Shown here in pieces: positions 1 through 6,826 of a stretch of DNA of 11,021 nucleotides. A program made the position numbers and the translations under genes. The notes under the pieces are model-generated. The model did no database searches. It had not been told where the DNA came from and worked only from the letters and a program-made list of their open reading frames with translations. Origin of the DNA: Peptococcaceae bacterium (GTDB lineage Bacteria; Bacillota; Peptococcia; Peptococcales; Peptococcaceae); assembly GCA_017622155.1 (NCBI GenBank), contig JAGARS010000145.1, positions 1 through 11,021 on the forward strand. Reading direction: 5' to 3'. The first letter of the stretch is position 1. Each line of letters starts with the position of its first letter.

Positions 1-694
1 CCTGACTGTTGCTGATGGATTCTGTTAAATTGTCCATTGGCATTGTATTTTTATGTTTACGACGATACAGCACAAACAATGTTAGCATTAGCACCAATGC
101 TGCACAGCTTCCTACCGCAGCACCGGCAGTAGCACCGGCCGCTGTAATTTCATCACCATATGGCATCAGCAAGAACAATGCCGCAAAAATAACAGCCACA
201 CGCACGAACTGCTCTGTAATCTGCGATAATGCTGTCGGCACCATTTCCTGCAGACCTTGAAAATACCCGCGGAATACAGCTTGAATACAGGTAAATATCA
301 TTGCCGGTGCAATGGCTTTTAAACTCAGCGCTGCACGAGGTTCATTCGGTAAAATATTCACAGCAATCCATTCGGCATTGACAAATATCACAACTGCCAC
401 ACCAATACCAATGGCAGCTAACACCAAAAGTGACAGTTTCAATATCCGCAGGCTCATACCCGACTTGCCCTGCTCCTCATATTCGGCCACCAGTTTTGAA
501 ATAGCCAGCGGAATGCCCGCAGTGGATAACGCAAGCAGCAAATTATACAGCGGATACACCATCCCATAGATTGCACCACATTCATCGGATGCGATACGAG
601 CAAAAGGAATGCGATACAACGCGCCTAAGCATTTAGCCGCAATCCCGGCCATACTTAATACCAAAGCGCCTTTCACAAATGATTTTCCGGACAC
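1..694 (-). CDS. SpoVB/MurJ-like polysaccharide flippase, N-terminal part (cut by window edge)
   Basis: This is an integral membrane protein of the MOP (flippase) superfamily, polysaccharide biosynthesis/SpoVB branch, which moves lipid-linked cell-wall or polysaccharide precursors across the cytoplasmic membrane. I translated the minus strand: 231 codons are open from a GTG at 694 to the left edge with no stop, so the C-terminal half lies outside. Family signs are YRIPF (residues 27-31), GIYG-like AIYGMVYPLYN (41-51), AGIPLAISK (59-67), FRGYFQG (141-147) followed by LQEMVPTALSQ, and EQFVRV (161-166). About five hydrophobic segments are visible. GTG is chosen because GAGGAG lies 6 bases upstream and conserved-looking sequence starts right after it. 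It is divergent from the TRAP operon. Which lipid-linked substrate it carries cannot be told from sequence. Confidence 0.85.
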   Translation of the reverse strand, partial: MSGKSFVKGALVLSMAGIAAKCLGALYRIPFARIASDECGAIYGMVYPLYNLLLALSTAGIPLAISKLVAEYEEQGKSGMSLRILKLSLLVLAAIGIGVAVVIFVNAEWIAVNILPNEPRAALSLKAIAPAMIFTCIQAVFRGYFQGLQEMVPTALSQITEQFVRVAVIFAALFLLMPYGDEITAAGATAGAAVGSCAALVLMLTLFVLYRRKHKNTMPMDNLTESISNSQ

Positions 695-760
695 AGACTT
701 CTCCTCTTTTCTATCAACCAATTTCAATTTTAAATTACAACGAATCGTTTTATTGTTTTT

Positions 761-789
761 TGTATGCAATATGCAGAAAAATGCATACA
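761..789. repeat. Inverted repeat TGTATGCA-N13-TGCATACA
   Basis: A perfect 8-bp inverted repeat has arms at 761-768 and 782-789 and a 13-base centre. It lies between the candidate flippase promoter and the flippase start, so it could be a regulator site or a leader hairpin. There is no T-run to make it a terminator. The TATGC half-site recurs in the second inverted repeat at 989-1012. Confidence 0.45.
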
Positions 790-806
790 CAAATTTTCCA
801 CCTGTA

Positions 807-835
807 ATATTAGCGCAATTAAATCAGAAATGCAA
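807..835 (-). promoter_or_regulatory. Candidate promoter of the flippase gene
   Basis: On the minus strand TTGCAT (835-830) is followed by a 17-base spacer and TAATAT (812-807). This would give a leader of about 105 bases before the GTG at 694, containing the inverted repeat at 761-789. It is a match by eye only; the region is AT-rich, so chance matches are possible. Confidence 0.4.
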
Positions 836-948
836 TATTCCTGTGCGAAAAAACCGCTGTTCAGCATAAAATCCGCGCTGTCTGTTATTACAAATTGTTC
901 TTTTTGTGTATTTTTCCATAATAGCCGTTTATATGTGCAAAAATTGTA

Positions 949-977
949 TTTACACAGCTGATGAATTTTGGTATTAT
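949..977 (+). promoter_or_regulatory. Promoter of the TRAP transporter operon
   Basis: TTTACA (949-954), a 17-base spacer and TATTAT (972-977) are present, with an extended -10 TGG directly before the hexamer. A TATAAT at 975-980 overlaps it in a shifted register. Transcription would start near 984, about 63 bases before the first gene. The next 30 bases hold the inverted repeat at 989-1012. Confidence 0.6.
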
Positions 978-988
978 AATAATACAGC

Positions 989-1012
989 TTTATGCAAAAA
1001 GATTCGCATAAA
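989..1012 (+). promoter_or_regulatory. Inverted repeat TTTATGC-N10-GCATAAA at the transporter transcription start
   Basis: Perfect 7-bp arms sit at 989-995 and 1006-1012, at about +5 to +28 relative to the predicted transcription start. This is a usual place for a repressor operator. A leader hairpin is the alternative. The sequence GCATAAAATC covering the right arm also occurs at 864-873. The cognate regulator is not in the window. Confidence 0.45.
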
Positions 1013-1046
1013 ATCTAAAAAACAATTTTGAGAGGAGACATGTGTC

Positions 1047-2033
1047 ATGAACAAAATGAACAAAAAACTAATCGCTGTCATTACAGCAATCATGCTGCTG
1101 GCTACCTGCCTGACAGGCTGCGGCGGCGGTGGAAACGAATCCGCTGATCCTGCAAGAATCAGTTTCGCTTCCGGCGGTACTTCCGGTACCTATTATCCAA
1201 TCGCAGGTGCTATTTCCACTCTGTGGACCGACAAAGTGGAAGGTTTAACAGTTGACGTTCAGTCTACCGGTGCTTCTGCAGAAAACTTAAACCTGATTAA
1301 AAACGGGGAAGCAGAAGTTGCTCTGGTACAGAACGACGTTATGTACTATGCTTACACAGCTACCGAAAGCTTTGCCGGCGTAGACAAAAACGAAAGCTTT
1401 GCTACATTAGGTACTGTATATCCTGAAGTTGTACAGCTGGTTGTAGCCGGTGATTCCGGTATCGAAACTCTGGCTGACTTAAAAGGTAAAGCTGTATCTA
1501 TCGGTGACGTAGGCAGCGGTGTTGAATCCAACGCAAAACAGATCCTGGCTGCTGCAGGTATCGGTTTGGATGAAATCACTGTTCGTAACCTGGGCTTCGG
1601 TGAATCCGCAAACGGTATCAAAGATAAAACTCTGGATGCTGCATTCGTAACTGCTGGTACTCCTACCACAGCTGTTACCGAACTGGCTCATACCAACGAT
1701 ATCAAAATCCTGTCCTTAGACCAGGCTGTTATCGACAAACTGTGCGCTGACTACGGCTATTACACAGCATTCACTATTCCAGCTAGCGTATATGAAACAG
1801 CTGCTGATGCAAACACTGTTGCTGTAAAAGCTACTATCGTAGTAAAAGCTGATCTGAGCGAAGAACTGGTTTACAACATGACCAAAACATTATTTGAAAA
1901 CCTGGATGTTGTAGCTGAATCTCACGCAAAAGGGAAAGAAATGAAGCTGGAAAGCGCTGTTGACGGTGTATCCGTACCATTACACCCAGGTGCTGCTAAA
2001 TACTACTCTGAACAGGGCTTAGATGTTGAATAA
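1047..2033 (+). CDS. TAXI-family TRAP transporter solute-binding lipoprotein
   Basis: This is the extracytoplasmic binding protein of a TRAP transporter (TAXI family), which captures the substrate and hands it to the membrane permease. The 328 residues match the usual size. Residues 1-24 are a lipoprotein signal peptide: basic start, hydrophobic core, then lipobox LTGC with Cys25 as the lipidated residue. After a Gly-rich linker, ISFASGGTSGTYYPIAGA (38-55) is the typical TAXI opening, followed by STGAS, EVALVQNDV, LKGKAVSIGDVGSG and AAFVTAGTPTTAV. Start: AGAGGAG lies 9 bases upstream of the ATG at 1047. It leads an operon with the DUF1850 and permease genes. The substrate cannot be read from sequence; carboxylates or amino acids such as glutamate are typical for the family. 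Codon use looks strongly biased, suggesting high expression. Confidence 0.93.
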   Translation: MNKMNKKLIAVITAIMLLATCLTGCGGGGNESADPARISFASGGTSGTYYPIAGAISTLWTDKVEGLTVDVQSTGASAENLNLIKNGEAEVALVQNDVMYYAYTATESFAGVDKNESFATLGTVYPEVVQLVVAGDSGIETLADLKGKAVSIGDVGSGVESNAKQILAAAGIGLDEITVRNLGFGESANGIKDKTLDAAFVTAGTPTTAVTELAHTNDIKILSLDQAVIDKLCADYGYYTAFTIPASVYETAADANTVAVKATIVVKADLSEELVYNMTKTLFENLDVVAESHAKGKEMKLESAVDGVSVPLHPGAAKYYSEQGLDVE

Positions 2034-2063
2034 TTTTATTCGACAGACCCATTCATTTTCTAA

Positions 2064-2570
2064 ATGAAACCTAAGATTAGTAAAACATATGCCGCAACCG
2101 CACTGTGTGTGGTTGCGGTTATTTTAGCACTTGTCATAATTTCCAGTAAACCGCTGTTTACTGATCCGGTACAATGTGTAGTTATGACCAATGCTGAAAC
2201 TGATGAGGTATATTTCCAGCAGCCGCTGGAAGCTGACGGTGTATTTTCAGTTTCTTATATTCATTCCGTCAATAAAAGCAACGTAGAAGAATACTATCGC
2301 CTGGAAGATGGTGAAATCTGCCTGTTCCGCGCCCGTTACCGCGCATTCGGTGCCGGTGTGGCTACCGAGCTGGAAGAAGGGCAGACACTTTCCTACGAAG
2401 ATGGATATATGATTATTGAAAACATTCATTATCAGATTCCGGATCTGGTATATCGTGTGGGCACTGTGAGCGATCCCTTAATACATATTGGAGAGCAAAC
2501 CTGGCATATGAAAGACCTGGCCCCTGAGTTGACCAGTGTTCGGTTCACCATCCAGGATAAATATCTGTAA
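2064..2570 (+). CDS. DUF1850 domain-containing protein, TRAP-operon accessory
   Basis: This 168-residue protein has an N-terminal membrane segment (about residues 9-27) and an outside domain. The domain carries the DUF1850 signatures FSVSYIHSVNKS (61-72) followed by a Glu-Glu-Tyr-Tyr stretch, and RYRAFGAGVA (91-100). DUF1850 genes are regularly found beside TAXI proteins and fused TRAP permeases; their role is not established, though an accessory or assembly part is likely. The gene starts 30 bases after the binding-protein stop and ends 46 bases before the permease. No clear Shine-Dalgarno sequence precedes the ATG at 2064, unlike its neighbours, so output may be lower than for the other two subunits. 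The signal-like N-terminus lacks a lipobox, so I read it as an anchor. Confidence 0.85.
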   Translation: MKPKISKTYAATALCVVAVILALVIISSKPLFTDPVQCVVMTNAETDEVYFQQPLEADGVFSVSYIHSVNKSNVEEYYRLEDGEICLFRARYRAFGAGVATELEEGQTLSYEDGYMIIENIHYQIPDLVYRVGTVSDPLIHIGEQTWHMKDLAPELTSVRFTIQDKYL

Positions 2571-2616
2571 AGCTTTCAATTTATCATATTAGTTTATCAA
2601 CGAAAGGAGTCTTCAC

Positions 2617-4608
2617 ATGGAAGAAAAAAAGATTGATTCAGAAGTCCATGACCATCTCGAAGAGATTTCTGCCGAAGAAGTCAACGAGATTATGGCCAAA
2701 TACGACCGCGAATCCGCTGTGCGTATTTTTGCCGGCAACAAAGCTTTGATTATTAAAATCATGCTGATTGCCTTCACTGTATTCGCTGTAGCTATCAATA
2801 CAGTCATTCAGTTTAACGCGCAGGTACATCGCAGTACCTTCATTGCGCTTGTACTGTTCTTAGCGTATATTTTGTATCCTGCCAAAAAAGATGCACCAAA
2901 AAACACCAACAAAGTGCCATGGTATGATATCGTGCTGGCCATAGTAAGTGCTGCATCGTTCCTGTATACAGGCTTTAACTTTGAAAATCTGGTAGCACAG
3001 GCAGGGAACTATACCTCTATTGATATTGCGGTAGCTATGGTTGCTATTGTGTTATTATTCGAAGCCTGCCGTCGCGTAGTAGGCATTCCAATCTTGGTTG
3101 TTGTCGGGCTGTTTATCCTCTATGCTTATTTCGGCGCTTCCATTCCGGGATACTTCGGGCACCGCGGCTTTGGGCTGGAACGTATCGCTACCCATCTGTA
3201 TTTCACGACTGAAGGGATTATCGGGACACCGCTTGCTGTATGTTCCACATTTATTTTCCTGTTTATTCTGTTCGGTGCATTTCTGGAACGCACCGGGATT
3301 GGTCAGTTCTTCATTGATATCGCCAACAGTATTGCAGGGAAAGCCACCGGCGGTCCTGCGAAAGTAGCGGTTATCTCCAGTGCGCTGCAGGGTACCATTA
3401 CCGGCAGCTCTGTAGCGAACACGGTAGGCTCCGGGAGCTTTACCATTCCAATGATGAAACGTATGGGCTACCGTCCGGAATTTGCTGCTGCAGTAGAAGC
3501 TGCTGCTTCCACCGGCGGGCAGATTATGCCGCCGATTATGGGGGCTGCCGCATTCCTGATGGCAGAAATGACAAATATCCCATATTCCAATATTATTATC
3601 GCGGCCATTGTACCTGCATTCCTGTACTTCTCCGGTATCATGATTATGGTACATTTAGAAGCGCAGCGCTATGGTCTGAAAGGGCTGCCGCCTGAAGAAA
3701 TTCCAAACTTCTTCAAGCTGATGTTCAGCTACTGGTACCTGCTGCTGCCGCTGGTAGTGCTGGTATACATGATGATGACCGGCTATACACCGGCTCGTTC
3801 TGCGTTGATGGCAATTCTGGTAGCAATTATCGTGAGTATGTTCCGCAAAGAAACCCGTATGAGCCTGCACACCTTTCTGGATGCACTGGAAGCCGGTGCG
3901 CGTAATATCATCGGTGTAGCAATTGCTTGTGCCGTTGCAGGCTGCATTGTAGGGATTGTAACCTTAACCGGTATCGGCCTGAAACTGGCCGGCGGGTTAC
4001 TGGCACTGAGCGGCGGCAACGTACTCTTGGCACTGTTCTTCACTATGATTGCTTCCATCGTGTTAGGTATGGGTGTACCTACTACTGCCAACTATGTAAT
4101 TATGGCAACCATCACCGCACCGGTTGTATTGAAACTGGGCATTGACCTGCTGCCTGCCCATATGTTCGTATTCTACTTCGGGATCGTAGCCGATATTACA
4201 CCGCCTGTTGCACTGGCAGCCTATGCCGGTTCCGCAATTGCGCGAAGCAACCCGTTGAAAACAGGGGTACAGGCTACCAAGCTGGCAATTGCAGCGTTTA
4301 TCATTCCGTATGTATTTGCGCTGAACCCGGCTCTGCTGGTAATTCCTGCAAGCGGACCGCTTGAAGTCATCACTGTAACACTTACCGCATTCGTCGGGAT
4401 GTTCGGTGTGGCCATTGCCGTTGAAGGCTATGTATTCGCCAATGTAAATCCAATTCTGCGTATCGCAGCACTGGCTGGCGGGCTGATGCTGATTATTCCG
4501 GGTATTGCTACCGATATCGGCGGTATTGTACTGGTTGGTATCGTTCTGGTACTGCAGAAACTTCATGCCAAAAAACTGCAGAGCATGCCGCATGCCGATC
4601 TGATGTAA
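2617..4608 (+). CDS. TRAP transporter permease, fused 4TM/12TM (DctQM-type)
   Basis: This is the membrane subunit that moves the captured substrate inwards, in this family driven by an ion gradient, usually sodium. The protein has 663 residues. Its cytoplasmic start (about 1-42) is rich in Glu and Asp. Four or so hydrophobic segments (about 43-170) form the small-subunit part, followed by the large DctM-like part. Hallmarks of the latter are GTITGSSVANTVGSGSF (259-275), MMKRMGYRPEFAAAVE and STGGQIMPPIMGAAAF (298-313), with the repeat-related ASIVLGMGVPTTANYV and DITPPVALAAYAG in the second half. This is the inverted two-repeat design of the family. Start: AAAGGAG 7 bases before the ATG. It is the last gene of the operon, and a terminator follows 20 bases after the stop. 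The long open minus-strand frames inside it are shadows. Confidence 0.93.
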   Translation: MEEKKIDSEVHDHLEEISAEEVNEIMAKYDRESAVRIFAGNKALIIKIMLIAFTVFAVAINTVIQFNAQVHRSTFIALVLFLAYILYPAKKDAPKNTNKVPWYDIVLAIVSAASFLYTGFNFENLVAQAGNYTSIDIAVAMVAIVLLFEACRRVVGIPILVVVGLFILYAYFGASIPGYFGHRGFGLERIATHLYFTTEGIIGTPLAVCSTFIFLFILFGAFLERTGIGQFFIDIANSIAGKATGGPAKVAVISSALQGTITGSSVANTVGSGSFTIPMMKRMGYRPEFAAAVEAAASTGGQIMPPIMGAAAFLMAEMTNIPYSNIIIAAIVPAFLYFSGIMIMVHLEAQRYGLKGLPPEEIPNFFKLMFSYWYLLLPLVVLVYMMMTGYTPARSALMAILVAIIVSMFRKETRMSLHTFLDALEAGARNIIGVAIACAVAGCIVGIVTLTGIGLKLAGGLLALSGGNVLLALFFTMIASIVLGMGVPTTANYVIMATITAPVVLKLGIDLLPAHMFVFYFGIVADITPPVALAAYAGSAIARSNPLKTGVQATKLAIAAFIIPYVFALNPALLVIPASGPLEVITVTLTAFVGMFGVAIAVEGYVFANVNPILRIAALAGGLMLIIPGIATDIGGIVLVGIVLVLQKLHAKKLQSMPHADLM

Positions 4609-4627
4609 TCAGACAACACAACACTTC

Positions 4628-4660
4628 AAAGAGATTGCTCCAGGCAGCAATCTCTTTTTT
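4628..4660 (+). terminator. Rho-independent terminator of the TRAP operon
   Basis: A perfect 12-bp stem (4628-4639 with 4646-4657; AAAGAGATTGCT paired to its complement) has a 6-base loop and runs straight into a T tract ending at 4660. The reverse strand also has an A-side run giving T residues, but no convergent gene needs it. Confidence 0.92.
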
Positions 4661-4699
4661 CTATCATTTTTCAAGCGCAAATATCTAACATGAAAAAGT

Positions 4700-4752
4700 T
4701 TTTGCAACATTTTGCACAATCTAAAAAAATTTTCGCTTTTTGCATTGCAAAA
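4700..4752. repeat. TTTTGCA repeats and palindrome upstream of guaB
   Basis: TTTTGCA occurs in direct orientation at 4700-4706, 4710-4716 and 4738-4744. The last copy is joined by one base to the inverted copy TGCAAAA at 4746-4752, making a 15-bp palindrome. The first two copies are 10 bp apart, one helical turn. The palindrome covers the predicted -35 box of guaB, so it is a candidate operator. No regulator gene is nearby. Confidence 0.45.
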
Positions 4753-4773
4753 GGCTCTATTTAGAGATATAAT
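4745..4773 (+). promoter_or_regulatory. Promoter of guaB
   Basis: TTGCAA (4745-4750), a 17-base spacer and a perfect TATAAT (4768-4773) are present. The predicted start near 4780 gives a leader of roughly 88 bases. I looked for a purine riboswitch in the leader and saw no match to its conserved core. Confidence 0.65.
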
Positions 4774-4867
4774 AAATCAATTAAGACATCTCTTTAGATG
4801 CCGATAAGAGAACGTATACAACAAGGTAAAAATGAAAACAAAATTTAAAAGAAAAGGAGATTTTACT

Positions 4868-6379
4868 GTGGCTTATTATTTTGAAGAACCATCTCACACA
4901 TTTGGCGAATACTTATTAGTACCGGGGTACTCTTCCTCTGAGTGTATTCCTGCGAAAGTATCTCTGAAAACCCCTCTGGTAAAATTCAAAAAAGGGGAAG
5001 AACCTGCAATCTCCATGAACATCCCTATGGTATCTGCTATCATGCAGTCCGTATCTGATGATAATATGGCAATTGCACTGGCAAAAGAAGGCGGCGTATC
5101 TTTCATTTACGGCTCCCAGTCTATCGAAAACGAAGCTGCTATGGTTAGCCGTGTAAAAAACTACAAAGCAGGGTTTGTAGTAAGTGATTCCAACATCAAA
5201 CCGGATGACACTCTGGCTGATGTAGTGGCACTGAAAGAAAAAAATGGGCACTCCACTATGGCTGTTACAGATGACGGTACCAGCAACGGCAAATTATTGG
5301 GTATCGTTACCAGCCGCGACTATCGCGTAAGCCGCATGGCTCTGGATACAAAAGTTTCTGAATTTATGACACCATTTGATAAACTGATTTGCGGTGACGA
5401 AAACACCACTCTGAAAGAAGCAAATGATATCATTTGGGACAACAAATTAAACGCTCTGCCTCTGGTAGACAAAAACCAGCACCTGCTGTATTTCGTATTC
5501 CGTAAAGACTATGATTCCCGCAAAGAAAATCCACTGGAACTGCTGGACGAAAACAAAAGCTATGTAGTAGGCGCAGGGATCAATACCCGTGACTACGCTG
5601 AACGCATTCCTGCTCTGGTAGACGCAGGCGTAGATGTACTGTGCATCGACTCCTCCGAAGGGTTCTCCGAATGGCAGAGCCGTACCATCGCATGGGTACG
5701 TGAAAAATACGGCGACACTGTAAAAATCGGTGCCGGCAACGTTGTAGACCGTGAAGGCTTCCGCTTCCTGGCTGATGCAGGCGCTGACTTTATCAAAGTT
5801 GGTATCGGCGGCGGCTCCATCTGCATCACCCGTGAAACCAAAGGCATTGGCCGTGGTCAGGCTACTGCTGTAATCGAAGTAGCAAAAGCACGTGACGAAT
5901 ATTTCGAAGAAACCGGTGTTTATATCCCAATCTGCTCTGATGGCGGTATCGTGCACGACTACCACATCACACTGGCACTGGCTATGGGTGCTGACTTTGT
6001 AATGCTGGGCCGTTACTTCTCCCGTTTCGAAGAAAGCCCAACCAACAAAGTAATCATCAACGGCACATACATGAAAGAATACTGGGGTGAAGGCTCCAAC
6101 CGTGCACGCAACTGGCAGCGCTATGACCTGGGCGGCGCAGGCAAACTGTCCTTCGAAGAAGGCGTTGACTCCTATGTACCATATGCAGGTACCCTGAAAG
6201 ACAACGTAGGCGTAACCCTGGCAAAAGTTCGCTCCACCATGTGCAACTGCGGCGCACTGACCATTCCGGAACTGCAGCAGAAAGCACGCCTGACACTGGT
6301 ATCCGCTACCAGTATCGTAGAAGGCGGCTCCCATGACGTAGTGGTAAAAAACAACAACATCACTGCAACCGAACGCTAA
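4868..6379 (+). CDS. guaB: IMP dehydrogenase
   Basis: This cytosolic enzyme oxidises IMP to XMP with NAD+, the first committed step of GMP synthesis. With the start used here it has 503 residues, a normal length. A TIM-barrel domain is interrupted by a paired CBS module at about residues 101-225. Visible sites are [14 protein letters not shown] (51-64), [10 protein letters not shown] (261-270), [11 protein letters not shown], and the active-site loop [12 protein letters not shown] with catalytic Cys319. Then come [27 protein letters not shown], and a flap region with Arg418-Tyr419, matching the family's Arg-Tyr dyad. Start: GTG at 4868 has AAAGGAGA 7-8 bases upstream, and family-like sequence ([12 protein letters not shown]) begins there. 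An in-frame ATG at 4832 with a weaker AAGG would add 12 basic residues and looks less likely. Single-gene unit with its own promoter and terminator. Confidence 0.95.
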   Translation: MAYYFEEPSHTFGEYLLVPGYSSSECIPAKVSLKTPLVKFKKGEEPAISMNIPMVSAIMQSVSDDNMAIALAKEGGVSFIYGSQSIENEAAMVSRVKNYKAGFVVSDSNIKPDDTLADVVALKEKNGHSTMAVTDDGTSNGKLLGIVTSRDYRVSRMALDTKVSEFMTPFDKLICGDENTTLKEANDIIWDNKLNALPLVDKNQHLLYFVFRKDYDSRKENPLELLDENKSYVVGAGINTRDYAERIPALVDAGVDVLCIDSSEGFSEWQSRTIAWVREKYGDTVKIGAGNVVDREGFRFLADAGADFIKVGIGGGSICITRETKGIGRGQATAVIEVAKARDEYFEETGVYIPICSDGGIVHDYHITLALAMGADFVMLGRYFSRFEESPTNKVIINGTYMKEYWGEGSNRARNWQRYDLGGAGKLSFEEGVDSYVPYAGTLKDNVGVTLAKVRSTMCNCGALTIPELQQKARLTLVSATSIVEGGSHDVVVKNNNITATER

Positions 6380-6401
6380 TCATTACACATAAGCACAACA
6401 A

Positions 6402-6435
6402 ATCCCGGCTATGCATTTATAGCCGGGATATTTTT
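6402..6435 (+). terminator. Rho-independent terminator of guaB
   Basis: A perfect 11-bp GC-rich stem ATCCCGGCTAT / ATAGCCGGGAT (6402-6412, 6419-6429) has a 6-base loop. It is followed by one A and five T (6431-6435), 22 bases after the guaB stop. Confidence 0.93.
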
Positions 6436-6495
6436 CTTTCAGATACGTAATAGGATAAAGGCTTAACTGTATCATTCCAATTTATGTATTTTTTC

Positions 6496-6524
6496 TTGAC
6501 GCATAAAACCGAATGTGATAGTAT
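6496..6524 (+). promoter_or_regulatory. Promoter of the antisense antitoxin RNA
   Basis: TTGACG (6496-6501), a 17-base spacer and TAGTAT (6519-6524) are present, with an extended -10 TGA before the hexamer. A perfect TATAAT at 6522-6527 is in a shifted register. This is one of the best promoter matches in the window, yet no plus-strand reading frame of note follows. Only a short RNA ending at the terminator at 6577-6615 would be made. Confidence 0.7.
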
Positions 6525-6530
6525 AATAAT

Positions 6531-6616
6531 AGAAATAGAGAGCAGGCCGAACGGCTTGCCCCTTGTAGTGTTAGATCACTCCGTCACTTGTTCAGGGCAG
6601 ACGGAGTGGTTTTTTG
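6531..6616 (+). ncRNA. Putative type I antitoxin RNA (antisense to the toxin mRNA 3' region)
   Basis: A promoter and a terminator frame an untranslated transcript of about 85 bases. It has a 5' hairpin (GCAGGCC / GGCTTGC, arms 6542-6548 and 6553-6559, loop GAAC, one G-U pair) and a 3' terminator hairpin. It is transcribed towards the 27-codon gene on the other strand and ends 21 bases before that gene's stop codon. It is therefore complementary to the 3' untranslated part of the toxin mRNA rather than to the coding part. This is the arrangement known for txpA/RatA and bsrG/SR4 in Bacillus, where pairing leads to RNase III cleavage or blocks translation. The 5' end is inferred from the promoter. 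An alternative is a small RNA acting elsewhere. Confidence 0.6.
6577..6615 (+). terminator. Terminator of the antitoxin RNA
   Basis: A 9-bp perfect stem CACTCCGTC / GACGGAGTG (6577-6585, 6600-6608) has a 14-base loop, then G and six T (6610-6615). On the minus strand the hairpin is not followed by T residues, so the toxin mRNA would read through it. That mRNA perhaps stops after the second hairpin (6542-6559), whose minus-strand tail is T/C-rich. Confidence 0.85.
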
Positions 6617-6636
6617 TTTATCACAAAAACGCCTTT

Positions 6637-6720
6637 TTACTTGCTCTGGAATAAGGCGATAACCATTACAATCAACTGGCATAATGCAATCACACACATT
6701 ACGATATCCAATATCATCAT
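6637..6720 (-). CDS. Putative type I toxin, 27-residue hydrophobic membrane peptide
   Basis: This gene is very short: 27 codons and a TAA. Read from the minus strand, the peptide starts MMILDIVMCVIAL and continues with a Cys-Gln pair, a second run rich in Ile, Val, Leu and Met, and ends LFQSK. The only charged side chains are Asp5 and the terminal Lys27, and the middle forms one membrane-spanning helix. Such peptides insert in the membrane when over-produced. The layout resembles Fst/TxpA/BsrG and 'holin-like toxin' type I systems, but I cannot assign it to a named family. Start: AAGGAGGG lies exactly 7 bases before the ATG at 6720. A competing ATG at 6727 in another frame touches the ribosome site with no spacing. 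An antisense RNA is encoded opposite its 3' region. Confidence 0.65.
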   Translation of the reverse strand: MMILDIVMCVIALCQLIVMVIALFQSK

Positions 6721-6727
6721 ATGGCAT

Positions 6728-6745
6728 CCCTCCTTTTCTCAGGAG
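6728..6745 (-). promoter_or_regulatory. Toxin ribosome binding site inside a hairpin
   Basis: The AAGGAGGG site (6735-6728 on the minus strand) is preceded by CTCCT, giving a 5-bp stem CTCCT / AGGAG (6745-6741 with 6734-6730) around a 6-base loop. The stem would hide the Shine-Dalgarno bases in the mRNA, a common safety feature of type I toxin messages. The stem is short, so its strength is uncertain. Confidence 0.45.
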
Positions 6746-6795
6746 CAAAACCGTCCAACCGCCATGTGTACAACCCTGGCTGCTCTCCGATACAT

Positions 6796-6804
6796 ATTTT
6801 ATCA
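6796..6804 (-). promoter_or_regulatory. Candidate toxin promoter (extended -10 only)
   Basis: On the minus strand TGA-TAAAAT forms an extended -10. No good -35 is seen 16-18 bases upstream (TATACG at best). Transcription would start near 6789, giving a leader of about 69 bases. A toxin promoter weaker than its antitoxin promoter is the usual balance in type I systems. Confidence 0.4.
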
Positions 6805-6826
6805 CACTCTACCCCACCCGTATATA

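Noticed and set aside
9-869. Several plus-strand frames of 83-86 codons in the first 870 bases
   Set aside because: Those up to 694 lie opposite the flippase gene, which has the motifs; the rest have no ribosome site and cross the divergent promoter region.
3055-3654. Open minus-strand frame of about 199 codons opposite the TRAP permease
   Set aside because: Composition (His, Cys, Asn, Arg rich) is that of an antisense shadow; the plus-strand permease is certain.
4774-4867. Purine (guanine) riboswitch in the guaB leader
   Set aside because: The conserved core bases and three-stem layout are not seen; only a short CATCT/AGATG hairpin is present.
4832-4867. N-terminal extension of IMP dehydrogenase from the ATG at 4832
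   Set aside because: The added 12 residues (Lys-rich) are not like the family, and the stronger ribosome site lies inside this stretch, serving the GTG at 4868.
5447-6334. Open minus-strand frame of about 295 codons opposite guaB
   Set aside because: Cys/Phe/Tyr-rich, without family motifs or a ribosome site. It is a by-product of the biased codon use of guaB.
6584-6727. Alternative minus-strand frame starting at the ATG at 6727 (protein beginning MPYDDIGYRN)
   Set aside because: The ribosome site directly touches this ATG, leaving no spacing, and the frame reads through the antitoxin terminator. The 27-codon hydrophobic frame starting 7 bases downstream has correct spacing.
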